Assembly (NCBI GenBank): GCA_949130495.1 | Contig: OX422211.1 | Location: 396,797,049-396,861,048, forward strand | Origin: Sambucus nigra | Taxonomy: Eukaryota > Streptophyta > Magnoliopsida > Dipsacales > Adoxaceae | Reading direction: 5' to 3' | DNA length: 64,000 nucleotides | In this document: one piece after another, positions 10,418 to 21,975 of the stretch | Layout of the letters: every line of letters begins with the position of its first letter | Numbering within the stretch: position 1 is the stretch's first letter | Translations under genes and position numbers: made by a program | The notes under the pieces: generated by a model | The model's input: only the letters and a program-made list of their open reading frames with translations | Told to the model about the DNA's origin: nothing | The model's database searches: none

Positions 10418-10574
10418 CTCCCTCCGTTCCAAATTAATAGTCCTGCTTTCCTTTTTTGGATGCAATATACGGACCCATATTCGATTGCGAATGAGGCTTG
10501 TCTTGGCATTGATTGAGTGAATTCTTAAAAACGTCATTTTTAAATAGCGACTTATTAATTTGGGACGGGAAAAA
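10418..10574. mobile_element. Stowaway-type MITE (Tc1/mariner), about 157 bp
   Basis: Starts CTCCCTCCGTTCCAAATTAA directly after TA (10416-10417). The right end, TTAATTTGGGACGGG at about 10555-10568, is the inverted counterpart, followed by TA at 10575-10576. CTCCCTCCG ends and a TA target are the Stowaway signature. The right terminus is degenerate. Confidence 0.8.
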
Positions 10575-10576
10575 TA

Positions 10577-12143
10577 GAACCAGAGGATGTCTGTTTCGTG
10601 GGGAACTATTTTCTACCTCGGTGAAAGATGAAATGGTGAAAATATCTTCACCATTTGAAGATGGGCGTTGTTCATGGTTCAAAATCACACTATTATAGAT
10701 ATACACCTTGTTTACAGTTTTATATGAGCAATTTTTTTGTCTAAACGGGTGAAAAGTATATCACATTGGCCTAATGAAGGCAAAAGGTACTATAAGTTGG
10801 AGAACATATATCTCATTGCCTCCCCTACCCCTGAAGACCATGAAACATTTTAGTTCACCAAAATACTCACTGCTGCTTGTTTGCGATTGCCCACGGAGGC
10901 TGCACTAGTGGACAAAAGAAGGAGCTAAAGCCTAAACTGGATGTTGAAACGAAACAGACAATATAGTAAGAAGAATCGCCCTACTGTATTACGGTCTCTC
11001 TCTTTTGGAATGAAAATAGCCATGTAACCCCTCCTTTGCTCAGTGCTCACCTCATTTGGCACGTAGACAGTGGCGTGAACTCTCTCTCGTAATAATGTTA
11101 TTTTGCTCCGTCAAAAAAACCATTCAACTCTTAAGGCATTGTTTGTCGTTCACCCTCTTGCGATATTTTGTAGTGTTGGCATATCCCCAAGGACAGTTGG
11201 GATGACGCAGATCAATAGCCATTTTAAAATGGCTAGTTTTATCAAATTGTATACGGACTCCCTAAATTTAACATTTTTCATACTTCATTCTTTAACTAAA
11301 TATTGTTTTCGACTTTACAAAAACTTTCATCCTCCAAAAAAACTCTCAATGGAAACCTACTCAAATTACCAACAAGAGAAATTCGAAGAAACAAATTCCA
11401 AGAAAATCAAGAACCCCCACGAAAACTAAGCAAAAAAGGGGAGCAGCCATTGTAAGAATTTTTTTTGGAGGATGAAGATGCGCAGATTTATACAATTTGA
11501 GTGAATACATTGGAGGATTCTATTATAAGTGAAAATAGTTTTGGCGGGGGTGGGGGTGAGGGTGGGGTGGGGGGGTGGGGGGGGGGGGGAGAGGGGGGGG
11601 GGATGTTTGAAGGGAATTAATAAGTGGAAAAAATTCCATTGGTGGCATGGCATTCCAATTGCCTAGCTAGACCTAATCGTTTACTTGATGTCTTGGAGAT
11701 CGTTTAAAGCCTGATATTATTTTTATTTTTTATAGCAGTTATTTATTTTTATTTATTTAGCTTTTCAAGATGCTCATCTATTTTTTTGAAGAACATGCTC
11801 ATCCTTTGGTACTGGGGTATACAAATGCTTTCATGGATTTCGCTTCTAAAGTTTTCAATTTTCGTAAGTGGTCATTTATATTAGTCCTATTTCTAGGGTA
11901 ACCTTATTTTAGTCCTATTGACTTTAATTTAACTTTTTGAGTCCTATTTTTAAAATATCCAAAGTTAAATTGTCTAACGTACCCATATAAACCCTGACTC
12001 CCTACATATACAATCATCATCTCCTCTCTCTCCATTCGACCCAAATCACCACAGTAACTCACTCTCTTCATCTTTGGCTCAATCGACCTCTCTTCTCTTG
12101 ATTTGGTCTATATATGTTTGTGAGTGCGTATATATATATATAT
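10577..12143. other. Non-coding AT-rich DNA; G-rich tract and inverted repeat only
   Basis: No gene is supported. There is a 20-bp perfect palindrome at 11216-11235, a 17-bp inverted repeat (11326-11342 against 11460-11476) whose similarity continues imperfectly inward, and a G-rich tract at 11543-11602. The inverted repeat could be a decayed MITE. Confidence 0.4.
11543..11602 (+). repeat. G-rich tract with quadruplex potential
   Basis: About 60 bases that are almost all G in runs of three to fifteen, broken by single T or A. Many choices of four G-runs satisfy the simple G-quadruplex pattern. Confidence 0.8.
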
Positions 12144-12492
12144 GAAAGCTCACCTACATCACACCGAGTTCTAGGCCTTAAAATTTTCCTTTTTCAAATT
12201 TTTTATTTTCCCCTTGAAATTAACCTTCCAATTAACTCATGTTCAAAAGATTAGGTCAAAATACATTTTGTAGCTATTTTAAAAAAAATCATAAAATTAT
12301 GCTGGCACAGACCCTTATAAATAAGATATATTCAGTAGTTTTTAGTTGGATTAAAAATAGCTACAAAATGTATCTTGACCTAATTTTTTGAACATGGATT
12401 GATTGGAAGGTTAATTTCAAGAGAAAAATAAAAAAAATAGAATTTTTTTTTGAGGGCCTAGGGTGATGTATAGAGTGTGATGTAGTGAGCCT

Positions 12493-12496
<4 letters not shown>
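12144..12496. mobile_element. Fold-back / MITE-like element with long inverted arms (353 bp)
   Basis: The left arm (about 12144-12280) and right arm (about 12353-12496) are inverted copies of each other. GAAAGCTCACCTACATCACA on the left corresponds to GAGAAGGCTCACTACATCAC on the minus strand of the right. AGGTCAAAATACATTTTGTA on the left corresponds to TACAAAATGTATCTTGACCT on the right. The loop is about 70 bases. It is bordered on both sides by (TA)n, so the target duplication cannot be read. Confidence 0.75.
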
Positions 12497-12524
<28 letters not shown>

Positions 12525-12541
12525 GGTGGTGGTGGTGGGGA

Positions 12542-12967
12542 TATTAAGAGCCCAATCATTCATCTGACTAGCCCTGCACGTAAGATGGACTGCCCGACCC
12601 AACTTTAAGATTATTATTATTTTATCCGTGTATTTAGTATATGCTTAAATGCATGAGGATAGGCACGAATCAGTTACCAACAATCTCGAAAAAATATACA
12701 GGGACACTTACGTGCTGTCTGAAAAGTTAATTGAGTTACTTGTACAACTCAATCTCTTACTTTTACGAACCTATATTTTGTAAACCCTGACCCAAGGCAA
12801 AATGATGTAATCTCGAGCATTGAGAGACACTATAATAAAACAGTAACCTCTCTGTGGACATAGGCAAATTGCCGAACCATGTATATTGTTGTTATGTGTG
12901 TGATTTTTGCATTTTGTTCTTTGTGATTGTTTCGTGGAATTATATTGTGATAATTCTTGTACTCACA
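12542..12967 (+). repeat. 5' LTR of Tat element 1
   Basis: Begins TATTAAGAGCCCAATCATTC (TG mutated to TA) and ends TTCTTGTACTCACA. Matched throughout by 19381-19783. The segment TGGACATAGGCAAATTGCCG followed by AACCA near the 3' part is also found in diverged form in the LTR of element 2. Confidence 0.85.
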
Positions 12968-12969
12968 AT

Positions 12970-12987
12970 TGGCGCCGTCTGTGGGAA
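12970..12987 (+). promoter_or_regulatory. Primer-binding site, TGGCGCCGTCTGTGGGAA
   Basis: Two bases after the LTR end. The identical 18-mer occurs on the minus strand in element 2 (36108-36091). TGGCGCC is the usual start of such sites in plant Tat elements, where the 3' end of a tRNA primes minus-strand DNA. Confidence 0.8.
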
Positions 12988-13032
12988 GAGATTTCTATTC
13001 TTGCGAAAATCTTCACAAACAGAAAGCCTGTG

Positions 13033-14490
13033 ATGTCTCACCATAGCAACAACATTCCTCAGGTTGGCGATGTGCAAGAAGACCCAGTTCCACCAGAGTC
13101 AGGTCGGAGATTCGTCAGCATACAAATCTCAGGTTTCGCCAAGAACGATAACCTTTCAAAGAAAGCCAGGGACCACCCAGATCTACGCAGATCTCCAGGT
13201 TGGTCGACACTTACGACGCCAGGCTTCAAAAACAAGAGGAGGTTACGCGCCTCCAGGTGTAAGAGAATGCTTGCCTCCAGAGCCGACTCGAAAGAATGGA
13301 GAGAGATCTCCATAAAGACATGAAAAAACGCCGTGATAAGACTCCTAGTCCTCAGGCGAGTAATACTCGTAGCCGAGGGAGGAGCTCCAGGCGCGACCAA
13401 GATAGAACTGAACATGGAGATCAAAATATGGTTGATCGGAGCGTGGCCAGTCTAAGAGGCTCCACATGAGCAATGATCGACATAATGAGGATATTAAGAA
13501 TTCGGTCCATAGAGATATGGACCAACATTTAGCCAATCGAGGACCAGGTCTACCAGGGAGCTATCTAGGAGAGCTCTTAATATCTTGATGAAATCCCCTT
13601 TTTCAAGGGCAATCGAAGAGGAAGAACCCCAAAGAAGTTTTTTGTTCCCAGATTTAAAGTTTACGATGGAAAGACAGATGCCATAGACCACATTCGGCAA
13701 TACCGATAAGTGATGACCTTATGGAGCCATGACGACGCACTGATGTACCGAATTTTATCTTCTAGTCTACATGACGTAGCACAGTAGTGGGTTGAGAGGC
13801 CGCCTCACAGGTAGATCAGAAACTTCAAGGCCCTAGCCGAGGCTTTTACCGCTCTCTTCATAACCAGCAGCTTCCACCCTAAACGGATGGATGCACTGCT
13901 CACGATGAAGAAAAAGATGCAAGAGAGCCTTCACGATTATGCGAAGAGATATTGGGAAGTATTCAACGAATTCGAGGACTGCTCGAAGTAGTTTACCATT
14001 GGATCCTTCAAAATTGGTCTGTCGACCACCTCCTTGCTGCACTAGTCCCTGACTAAGAAGGAGGCCAGCACTATTGATGATCTCATGGCTCATATTGAGA
14101 AATATGCCAAGGTGGAAGATGTGGTTCAATCTAATTCAAGGGACAATGGTCGAGCAAAGGTAACCAAAGGAGGAGAAACGAGCGATACTCCAAAGAAGGG
14201 TAACAAGAACGGGAGCAAGAACAACTCCAAGAATGGGAGCAATGTTGATCCTTCCAAGGCGTTCTAGGCTGTTAACATAGTCTTCAAGGAACCCATTTAC
14301 AAGATTTTGAGTAAGATCAAAGACCAACCGTTCATCAAGTGGCCCAAGAATATGGGTGGCAACCCAACGAAAAGGAATAACGCGCTGAGATGCACATTCC
14401 ACAAGGAGGGCGACCACATGACTGAAAATTGCAAGGCTCTGAAGTCACGCTTGGAGGTGTTGGCCTAAGATGGTCACCTCAATGAGTAGA
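13033..14490 (+). pseudogene. gag: gag of Tat element 1, heavily mutated
   Basis: Starts MSHHSNNIPQVGDVQ at 13033, matching MSGHSSNAPQAGDIQ of element 2. After a frame change near 13070 the gag domain is readable in pieces: FKVYDGKTDAIDHIRQYR near 13657-13710, HPKRMDALLTMKKKMQESL near 13876-13930, YAKRYWEVFNEFEDC near 13938-13982, and IEKYAKVEDV near 14095-14124. The nucleocapsid part has CTFHKEGDHMTENC (14391-14432), a knuckle-like motif. At least eight stops and frameshifts are present. Gag is the structural particle protein. Confidence 0.8.
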
Positions 14491-14559
14491 CAAAGAAGAA
14501 ATCAAAAAAGTTTGAGTCAATGGCGACCAAAATCCAGACAACGTCCTTGACGATGACAC

Positions 14560-15013
14560 AGGATGTGAGTTCGTGGTAATCTATAGGGCATCAAACCATA
14601 AGCAAATACAAGGGAATGCCGTTAGGATGGAGCTAAATAAGGTTACTGCCGTCATGGAGGCATTTTAGATTGACCCTGCCAAGACCCAGACTATTAAACC
14701 ACTGGAAGAAACTCTCCCTACTATGAGGACCACCTTAATCGACCAAGGCCTTAATAATGATGTATTACGCACTGAACTTGACTTAGCAGATGAGTGAAGA
14801 GAATTGGCCATGATCAAGTTAGGGGACTATGTCCTAATGAAATTCCTCACTAGTGTCGTAAAACCATCAAATGGTAAGCTGGGACCAAATTAGGACGGGC
14901 CTTTCAGGGTGATAAGGGATGACCTTCAAGGAGAATATCACTTGGAAACGCTGGAGGGAAGGGAGATACCAAGAGACTAGAACACAACCAATCTCAAGAA
15001 GTTCTACTTTTAG
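14560..15013 (+). pseudogene. pol: pol remnant: gag-PR border fused to integrase C-terminal tail
   Basis: IDPAKTQTIKPLEETLPTMR spans the deletion joint at about 14685-14700. The first five residues match the start of the protease region in element 2 and the rest match its integrase tail (PLEAGLPTMRSDLIEQG). The frame continues through KLGDYVLMKF, KPSNGKLGPN, VIRDDLQGEYHLETLEGREI and ends NLKKFYF before TAG at 15011. Compared with element 2, about 3.5 kb encoding protease, RT, both RNase H domains and the integrase core are gone. Several stops interrupt the tail. Confidence 0.8.
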
Positions 15014-15883
15014 TCTCCTTTATCTTTTGTTAGCACATTTAGTTTAAACAAATTTTCATTTTTCAAACTTATGTCGCTTGCTAATTATTATCCAATAAAT
15101 AAAGGCCAGTTGACCCTCGCATTTTGATATTATACATTGTCTGCTTAGTGTTTTTTAATCATATCTCAACAATATGCACCTTTTCCAAATGATAAACTCC
15201 CTAGTGCATAACAGAACTCTTGGGGGATTACAACGAGTTGTTCAACTTGTTTCAATAAAAGAATCTCACATGCCGAGTAGGGTTAGCAATAATTATGACA
15301 AATTAATAAAAGAGTTCCAATTACTACAACCCTCAGGTCTTTGTCGCCAACACAATAGGCCTCATGAGTTGCCCTGACAATAAAAAAAATCCTTTTAGGG
15401 GATCCTTAGGCAACAAAGCCAACTCAGGTTGGTCGCCAACTACGTTGGTGGCAAAAGCCTGCTTGGGCGGATGGCCCATTAACCGGGTACATTCTTTCCA
15501 TCATCTTATTAGGCCTAAGGAACGGTGACGATATGACCTAAAAGGTAAAATAGATGGAATGATACTGCTAAGGCATATTGGACTAGGAGAATGTTCAAAC
15601 ATATAGTAACAAATGTCTAAAACTTGTTCACAAGATTATTTAGTCTACTAAAGAAACTCAAAATGATTAAACCTAAGAACTAGTCCATTTATATAATAAA
15701 GGGCATACGATGGTCAATCAGTATTATTTGGTTGACAAAGTTACTGAGTAACTGACGAGCAACGACTCTTTTCAGTTCAACCATAAGCAATAATTATTAA
15801 CATATGTTTAGTCAACACAAGCTCAAAATATGGAAAACGTTAATAATCGAAGCTTTTTATTAAACAAAAGTGCGTAGTTACAA
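15014..15883. other. 3' region between pol end and antisense gene end
   Basis: No coding sequence. The segment around 15505-15550, with TTAGGCCTAAGGAACGGTGA and GACCTAAAAGGTAAAA, matches the minus strand of element 2 at about 30160-30110, so this spacer is ancestral. It separates two convergent transcription units and may hold their poly(A) sites (AATAAATAAAGG near 15095). Confidence 0.5.
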
Positions 15884-17826
15884 TCACGTCAAAGACCAAA
15901 TACACAAAGATATAAGATGTCCCAGGATGGCGAGCAAGGTAGTCTGCAACGCGTGCTCTTCGATCATCATCCGGGTGTGGTCAAACTCCTCAGCATCATC
16001 CTCTGAGTAATGTCCCAAGAGTTGGTCAGGTATGACATCAATAGGGATCCACTTGTCGTTCTTCGAGAAGGGGTTGTGATGGTAAACTGTCCACTCGACT
16101 TGGTACTTATACCATAGGTCAGATAACCCCCGAGAAAAGGCCAGATCTTCTGCCTCCTTCAACCTTGATGGGGCATCAGTCCGACCTTGATTATAAGCAT
16201 CTTCCCAGGCTTCTCGAGGCACCATTCAGAACAAATGCCTTAGCCTTATGACATCTCTCTGAAGCCCCACAACTAGCACATATGCTCACTGGACATCCCC
16301 TTTGAGCTCAGCAACCTCCTTCTTTAGAGCTTGGTTTTTAGCTCAAACTGACCCAACAGGCGGTGAATAAGACCTTTGTGGCACCAAAGAAGATCCTGAT
16401 GGAATCATCCCCTTAATCTATCAACTACCCTCTTCAGGGCATAATTTTCTCTTTAAATCAATTCGCCCACTTTGCTCACATCTTCTCTTGCTGACAATTG
16501 GGCCCTGAGACCATTCATCTCCTCTTTCACTGATACGCCAATGTCTTCCATAACCCGAATTTCATCCTTCAACTTAGCGACCATCTCAGACTGATCTTTA
16601 TATTTCTCGTTCCTCATCCTCAGGGATTTATAGAGTTTAAAGAATGCCGTGCGAGCCTTCACGTCAATATTTAGCTTAAGAATCCTCCCCAGTCGAGAGT
16701 CGGGAGGAATGTAATCATCTAATTCAATGGTCTACAATCAACAAAGAAGATAATAAATTTTGCAAATATCAGTCACAGGAAGCAGTAGAAATGCTAACAT
16801 GAGTGAAAAAGACTTTTTCATTAATACAAGTGGGACAAAGGCCAGTACAACATTTGGGGGAATTACAACGCATTGCCAATAAAAAAATGGGGAAATAAAG
16901 GACAAAGATCCTACAATTACTGAGGCTCCACCTTCTCAGAAGACACCAACCCTTTTCCTTTCTCGGCAGCTCTTGAAGCTTGGTCATCGACAGCTCTTGC
17001 ATCCTGCCCATCAATAACCACGATCGCCCTAGGATCCCTCTCAGCGTGATCAATAGGCTGTTTGACCAGAGACTCCTCGACAACAATATGATTGTGGCTC
17101 GACATATGATGGTTGAACAAGTCAGATTCTGCAAGGACCCTGGCAGCCTAAGGCCTGGTCCCAACTCTTTTTAAAGGCCAACTGCCTAACATTGTCTATT
17201 TGATGCTCAACGTCGTCATAAGCAACCTAGCCTATATTATACCCTCCATCCCTAGTGATCTTGGACTCTCCCTCCAACTTCTCTACTTTATCGGCTAGGC
17301 CCTTATTCTCCTTAATAATCTTTAGCTTGTCGACAATCACCATATTATAAGCAAATTAAAGATCGGCCAACTCCTTCGTCGACTTCTCCTAAAGGGAGGC
17401 CAAATCTTGATCATTCTCCCGTTTAAAGGTGGCAGGGCACTGGCTAAGGCCTGATCACACTTCTTCAGAGCCTTTTCAAGCTCAACATTCTTTCTCGACT
17501 GGTCTGCCAGACCACAAAGTAATGTGGTAAAATCAGATCCGAACTGCAAGAAAAAAGAGAAACACAAATTAATCTACATGAATTGAAAATGAATCTATGT
17601 AGCACGAAGATAAAAGGGGGAATACTAAAGCAAGACCTTGAGCATACTTGAGGGCTAACTGGTCAAACCCCATCCTCATCGACCACTCGTGATTTGCAGT
17701 AAGCACTGTCCCATCAAGCAATTTGGGGGCTAGAAGGGGGGTGTCAGCTACACTTGAGCCCTTAGTAATTAGAAGAGGAGAAGGCACATAGGGTCACCTC
17801 ATATCCTGTGCCTTCTTCATTTCCTC

Positions 17827-17877
<51 letters not shown>

Positions 17878-18991
17878 CTCCCCTTCCTCCTTTGTCTTCT
17901 TCTCCACCTCACTCTCCTTCCTCCCTGGCTCTCAGTTTGGAACCAACAGCTATATGAGAGTCTCGCTCAGTCCTCTTCAAGGACTTTATCTGATCAGAGA
18001 TCACTTCTTGGTCATTATCTATTAAAATCAAACACCTTCTTTTAGGTGGAGCGATACCCTCTTCCTTACTGTCTTCCTCTTCACTTTACCCTTCAGACCC
18101 CTCTTCTTCATCTTCTCATTCTCCCCCTCCATCCTCTTCCTCGCTTCCTTATTCTTCTTCTAAATCTATGGGCTCAAATGAACCATTAACCTCTTCTTCT
18201 GTAAGTTCCAAGTTAGGGATTCTATCCATAGGTCGAGCAATAAATCTTCTAGCGCTGTTCTTATATTCAAGCATGTTGGACGCCGAGCGAGGGTGCTCAC
18301 CATCAAATAATATATCCCTAATCTTTCAAGCCTTTATGAGATCAGCGACCCTCAGCTCGCTAGAAGCAGGTTCTTCATTCTTACTACGAGCTACAAAACA
18401 GATAGAAAAGATGAAGTCCAAAAAAGTAAATAGAGGAACAACAGGTAAATGATTCAGTAAGATAAAGTTTCAGAAACCTATATACTCCTCCCTAAAGGTA
18501 GGGATCCAAGCTTCCCTGTACCTTATGCCCTCAGGTTAGGGAGGGTATTGCCAATTCCTTTCAATAAAACCTTGGCTTTAGTAATCCTTATGGGAATCGA
18601 GTAAGTTCACGACCAAGACCCTATCAGCACTTCTCATCTTCAAGTATAAGATACCCTCACTGGTACACGACCAAACATAATAATAAAATTTTTTAGTAAG
18701 TCCTAGATTGGGCCCATACAATTCGTTTATTCTATGGACCCCATTCATGATTTTCCTGATATTTGAAAAACACTGAGTAGGGACAACATCAAAATACTTG
18801 AAGAACCTTAGAAAAAGAGGATTATGGGGAAATGTCAAACCCCCCTGTGTGATCAAGAGGGTATGAATCCAATGTCCATTTTATAAAAAACGAACATCTC
18901 TGGGGATGGGATCACATTCAATATCTACCCAATCAGGAATACCGTAGCATTTCGTAAATTCTGCTATAGTTTTACCAGCAAATAGAGCCAT
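15884..18991 (-). pseudogene. Antisense spliced gene of Tat element 1 (PF04195-like N-terminus, coiled coil)
   Basis: Four exons on the minus strand: 18991-18478, 18390-17626, 17543-16932 and 16731-15884, each intron GT-AG. Exon 1 starts MALFAGKTIAEFTKCYGIPD and contains GGLTFPHNPLFLRFFKYF. This matches the plant gypsy-type transposon domain (PF04195), whose hallmark is FPLHPFF..VL.YF. Exon 2 contains ELRVADLIKA, RDILFDGE and an acidic stretch with a (GA)n-coded RERE run. Exons 3 and 4 are highly charged and likely coiled coil (KYKDQSEMVAKLKDEIRVME). The end, FSKNDKWIPIDVIPDQLL, matches element 2. A few stops are present, for example TAA after RDVRFL in exon 1. Extra ORFs, some antisense, are known in Tat elements, and their function is not known. 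Confidence 0.75.
17831..17872. repeat. (TC)21 microsatellite in antisense exon 2
   Basis: Forty-two bases of perfect TC repeat. On the minus strand it reads as alternating Arg-Glu codons, extending an already acidic and charged segment. Confidence 0.95.
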
Positions 18992-19380
18992 GGAAAAAGA
19001 AAAAGACTTTGAACAAAAAGGAGAAGGTTAGAAGAAATTACAAGTAAGAGTGACACAAGAAATCTCTCGATACGAATTAAAGAGCAGGAAGGGAATCTTG
19101 GAGATGAAGTTTGTGTACAAATACGCTCAGAAACAGTGAATTGGGAGTTGATTTGCACACAATCGAAGTTTGAATTGTCTCAAATGATGAGTTATAGTTT
19201 CCTAGGAAGATTTTGACGTTCCATTTCCTCCTCAGGACTAGTGTATCCTCAGTGATCCTCTTTAATTACAAACATGCCATGCCGATTCTTATATTGTCCC
19301 AAACCTTGGGCCTTGGACTTATTTAAAATCTATTGGCCCAAATTATTAGTCCAAAGATTTTAGGGGCAATTGTAGGGGCA

Positions 19381-19783
19381 TGTTAAGAGCCCAATCATTC
19401 AGCTGACCAGCCCTACACGCAAGACAGACTGCCCGACCCAACTTTAAGATAATTATTATTTTATCCACGTATTTAGCATATGCTTAAAGACATGGGATAT
19501 GCACGAATCAGTTACCAATAATCTCGGGGAGATATTCAGGGACATTTACGTGCTCTCTAAAAAGCTGGTTGAGTTACCTATAGGATTAAATTACTAATTT
19601 CTCATCTTTATAAATTGTAAACCCTGACTCGGGGCAAGGGGACATAATCTCGAGCATTAACCTTTCTGTGGGCATAGGCAAATTTCTGAACCACATATAT
19701 CTTTGTTGTGTGTGTGTGATTTTTGCATTCTGTTCTTTATGATTGTTTCGTGGAATTATATTATGATAATTCTTGTACTCACA
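19381..19783 (+). repeat. 3' LTR of Tat element 1
   Basis: TGTTAAGAGCCCAATCATTC to GTACTCACA. Preceded by TTGTAGGGGCA, a weak polypurine tract. Shorter than the 5' LTR because of small deletions, for example around 19660. Confidence 0.85.
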
Positions 19784-19938
19784 ATATGTATGTATATATG
19801 TATGGGATTTGTGTGAATGTACTTGTGTGATTGTGTGCATATGAATATGTATGTGTATATTTGTGTGCAAGTGTATGTATATGTTTATATATGTGCACAT
19901 GCGTATATATATGCGAGCATATGTATATGTCTGTGTAC
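19784..19938. repeat. TG/TA-rich simple sequence
   Basis: Alternating TGTA, TATG and TGTG motifs. Very similar simple sequence resumes at 25707-25830, suggesting one microsatellite was split by the block between. Confidence 0.6.
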
Positions 19939-21109
19939 ATGGCACCCCATGTATTTAGTACTCAAGTTGATAAAATCTAATTATTAAATCATACACGTTA
20001 AATACCATTCTCAGCATGAAAGGAAATAAATGAAAATATGTGACAAATATGAGGACGCGATATGAAAGTCCTCCAATATGAAACTCATAATAAAGTGTCC
20101 ATGACCATAATAGAGAGAGAAATAATATCCAAATACCAATCCTCAAATACAAGTTCCAAGATAAATCTCAAGATGATACATGCCAATACCACTATCCCAT
20201 AATACATGCCAATTGAAAGTCTAATGGAATACACTTCTCTAAACTGAAAAGTAAATGAAAGTCTAAATAGATAAGGAACCTATGTCAATCCCTGGACGAG
20301 ACTGAATGGAACCGAAAAGGATGATTTGTGCTAGTTGGAGGGAAGAACTCTAAGCGGGAGGTTCAAATCTAGAACCGAAAGTTACCTCAAATAAAGTTAG
20401 GTTAAAACCCCAACAAGTTGCTAAGCTACACAACTTAAAATAGTTATATATACAAATGGTAGACTCACAGCTTGTAATCAATAATCATGGACCAACGTAT
20501 ATCACGTAACCTCACAGTGCCTAGGAATTACCTCAATTAATTGAATAAATTTATTATTCTATTAATTAATTAATTAATATGTAATGGACATATGCCCCTT
20601 CTCCACGAACATCAAAAGAATATTTGATACCCCCATATAAAACTGTCATACAACCTGTAGCTGCCTCTTCACAGTGTCTAAAAACCCGTAGCCATCCTAT
20701 TACACATCACCAGAATTGCTCAAAACTGTGTGACACAAAAACAATCCATATCAAATTGTACTTGACAAGTATATCAACATAAGGATGTTTCTTCTCGAAA
20801 CTCACCCAATAATCCACATTTCATACGTTCATTTATTAATAACATTCTTAATTACAATCTATTTCATCACTCATCGTTATATTGTTATTCCCTCATTACT
20901 CCACCCTTGAGTCCTTTTTAAATAAAGCATTTAGACACGTCTTATGCCATTACTAACATGTAAATACTTGTAAATTGAAGTATTAAAGTCAATGTGTATG
21001 AATTTTATTAAGGTCCATATGTCATCACTTCTAACCATCTCTAAACTCTGTGCATAGGATGTCTCATAAAAATGAAATGCAAATAAGGAACCCCCTGATA
21101 CATTTTCGT

Positions 21110-21975
21110 TTAGTTAGGGTAGTATTTAAGATAATTAATTAATTAAAGGTTTATTATGACGAAGTAAATTAAGGGTGTAAGCATTTAAATATCCAACCTC
21201 ATTAACCAACCATCATATAACCAACGCTAGCCACAACAACCACCGACCCACAATCTAACACAAATTTATCCCGTACTCCTAAATCATCTACTAGAATATA
21301 TTCCTTTAAGGAAATAATGGGCTCAAGATAATTCTCTTACAATTAGTGCATTAAATTTCAAGAACGTATTTAATAATATGCCCTAATTAACTTTTAAAGG
21401 ATATAACACTGGGCAAACAAACATAGATTTTTCTCATGGTCATGGTTAATAGGCATCATTTCTAACAATTTCTAACAATAATATGGGCTAAATTTCAATA
21501 TAAAACTTAAGAGGATAATCAATTCATTTAATCAATGTCATATAATAAGAACCCTAGAAATCCTATGGGTTTTTAATTCATTTTAACCCTACACATTAGG
21601 TTTAGGTGAAATTTATCATAAGCATATATAAAAGGAGAAGAGTAGAAGGCAACTTGCCTAAAAAAGAAGAATTGACTTCACTTGAATCGAATGGAAATGT
21701 TCTTGAAACTTTAATTTGAATCCACTTGAAAATCTTCCTAGAAAACTTTGATTTAAAAACCTTGATTTGATTTCTTTTTGAAAATACCTTTGAAAAGTTG
21801 ATAGAAACTCTAAGCGCATCTTGGGTTTAATTTAGGTTAAAGAGGTTGCTCAAGAGATAAATTTAAGTGTATTTGGTTTTCTTGGTGAAGGGGATAGGTT
21901 AAAATGAGGCTTAATAAGATAATTGGGGCCTAAACATAACAAAGAGGCTATATAAAATGACCCCAACCCGTATAA
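21110..21975. repeat. Direct repeat copy 1 (pair with 24262-25332)
   Basis: From GTTTAGTTAGGGTAGTATTT to AACCCGTATAACCCGTGA, aligned with the second copy at roughly 85 percent by eye. This copy lacks about 190 bp present in the other (24610-24800). Confidence 0.8.

Larger units (their letters stand above)
12542..19783 (+). mobile_element. Tat-lineage Ty3/gypsy element 1, pol-deleted, with antisense gene
   Basis: Two diverged direct repeats (12542-12967 and 19381-19783) act as LTRs. After the left one comes a Tat-type primer-binding site. The plus strand then has a ruined gag, a pol reduced to the integrase C-terminal tail, and a long 3' region whose minus strand holds a four-exon gene. LTR divergence is obvious by eye, so the insertion is old. 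No clear 5-bp target duplication is seen: flanks are GGGGA on the left and ATATG on the right, both in simple-sequence DNA. The family is the same as element 2, judged by gag, integrase tail, antisense gene and LTR similarity. Confidence 0.85.

Noticed and set aside
13064..13424. Alternative frames over the element 1 gag
   Set aside because: They are shadows of the frameshifted gag. Comparison with element 2 shows which pieces are real.
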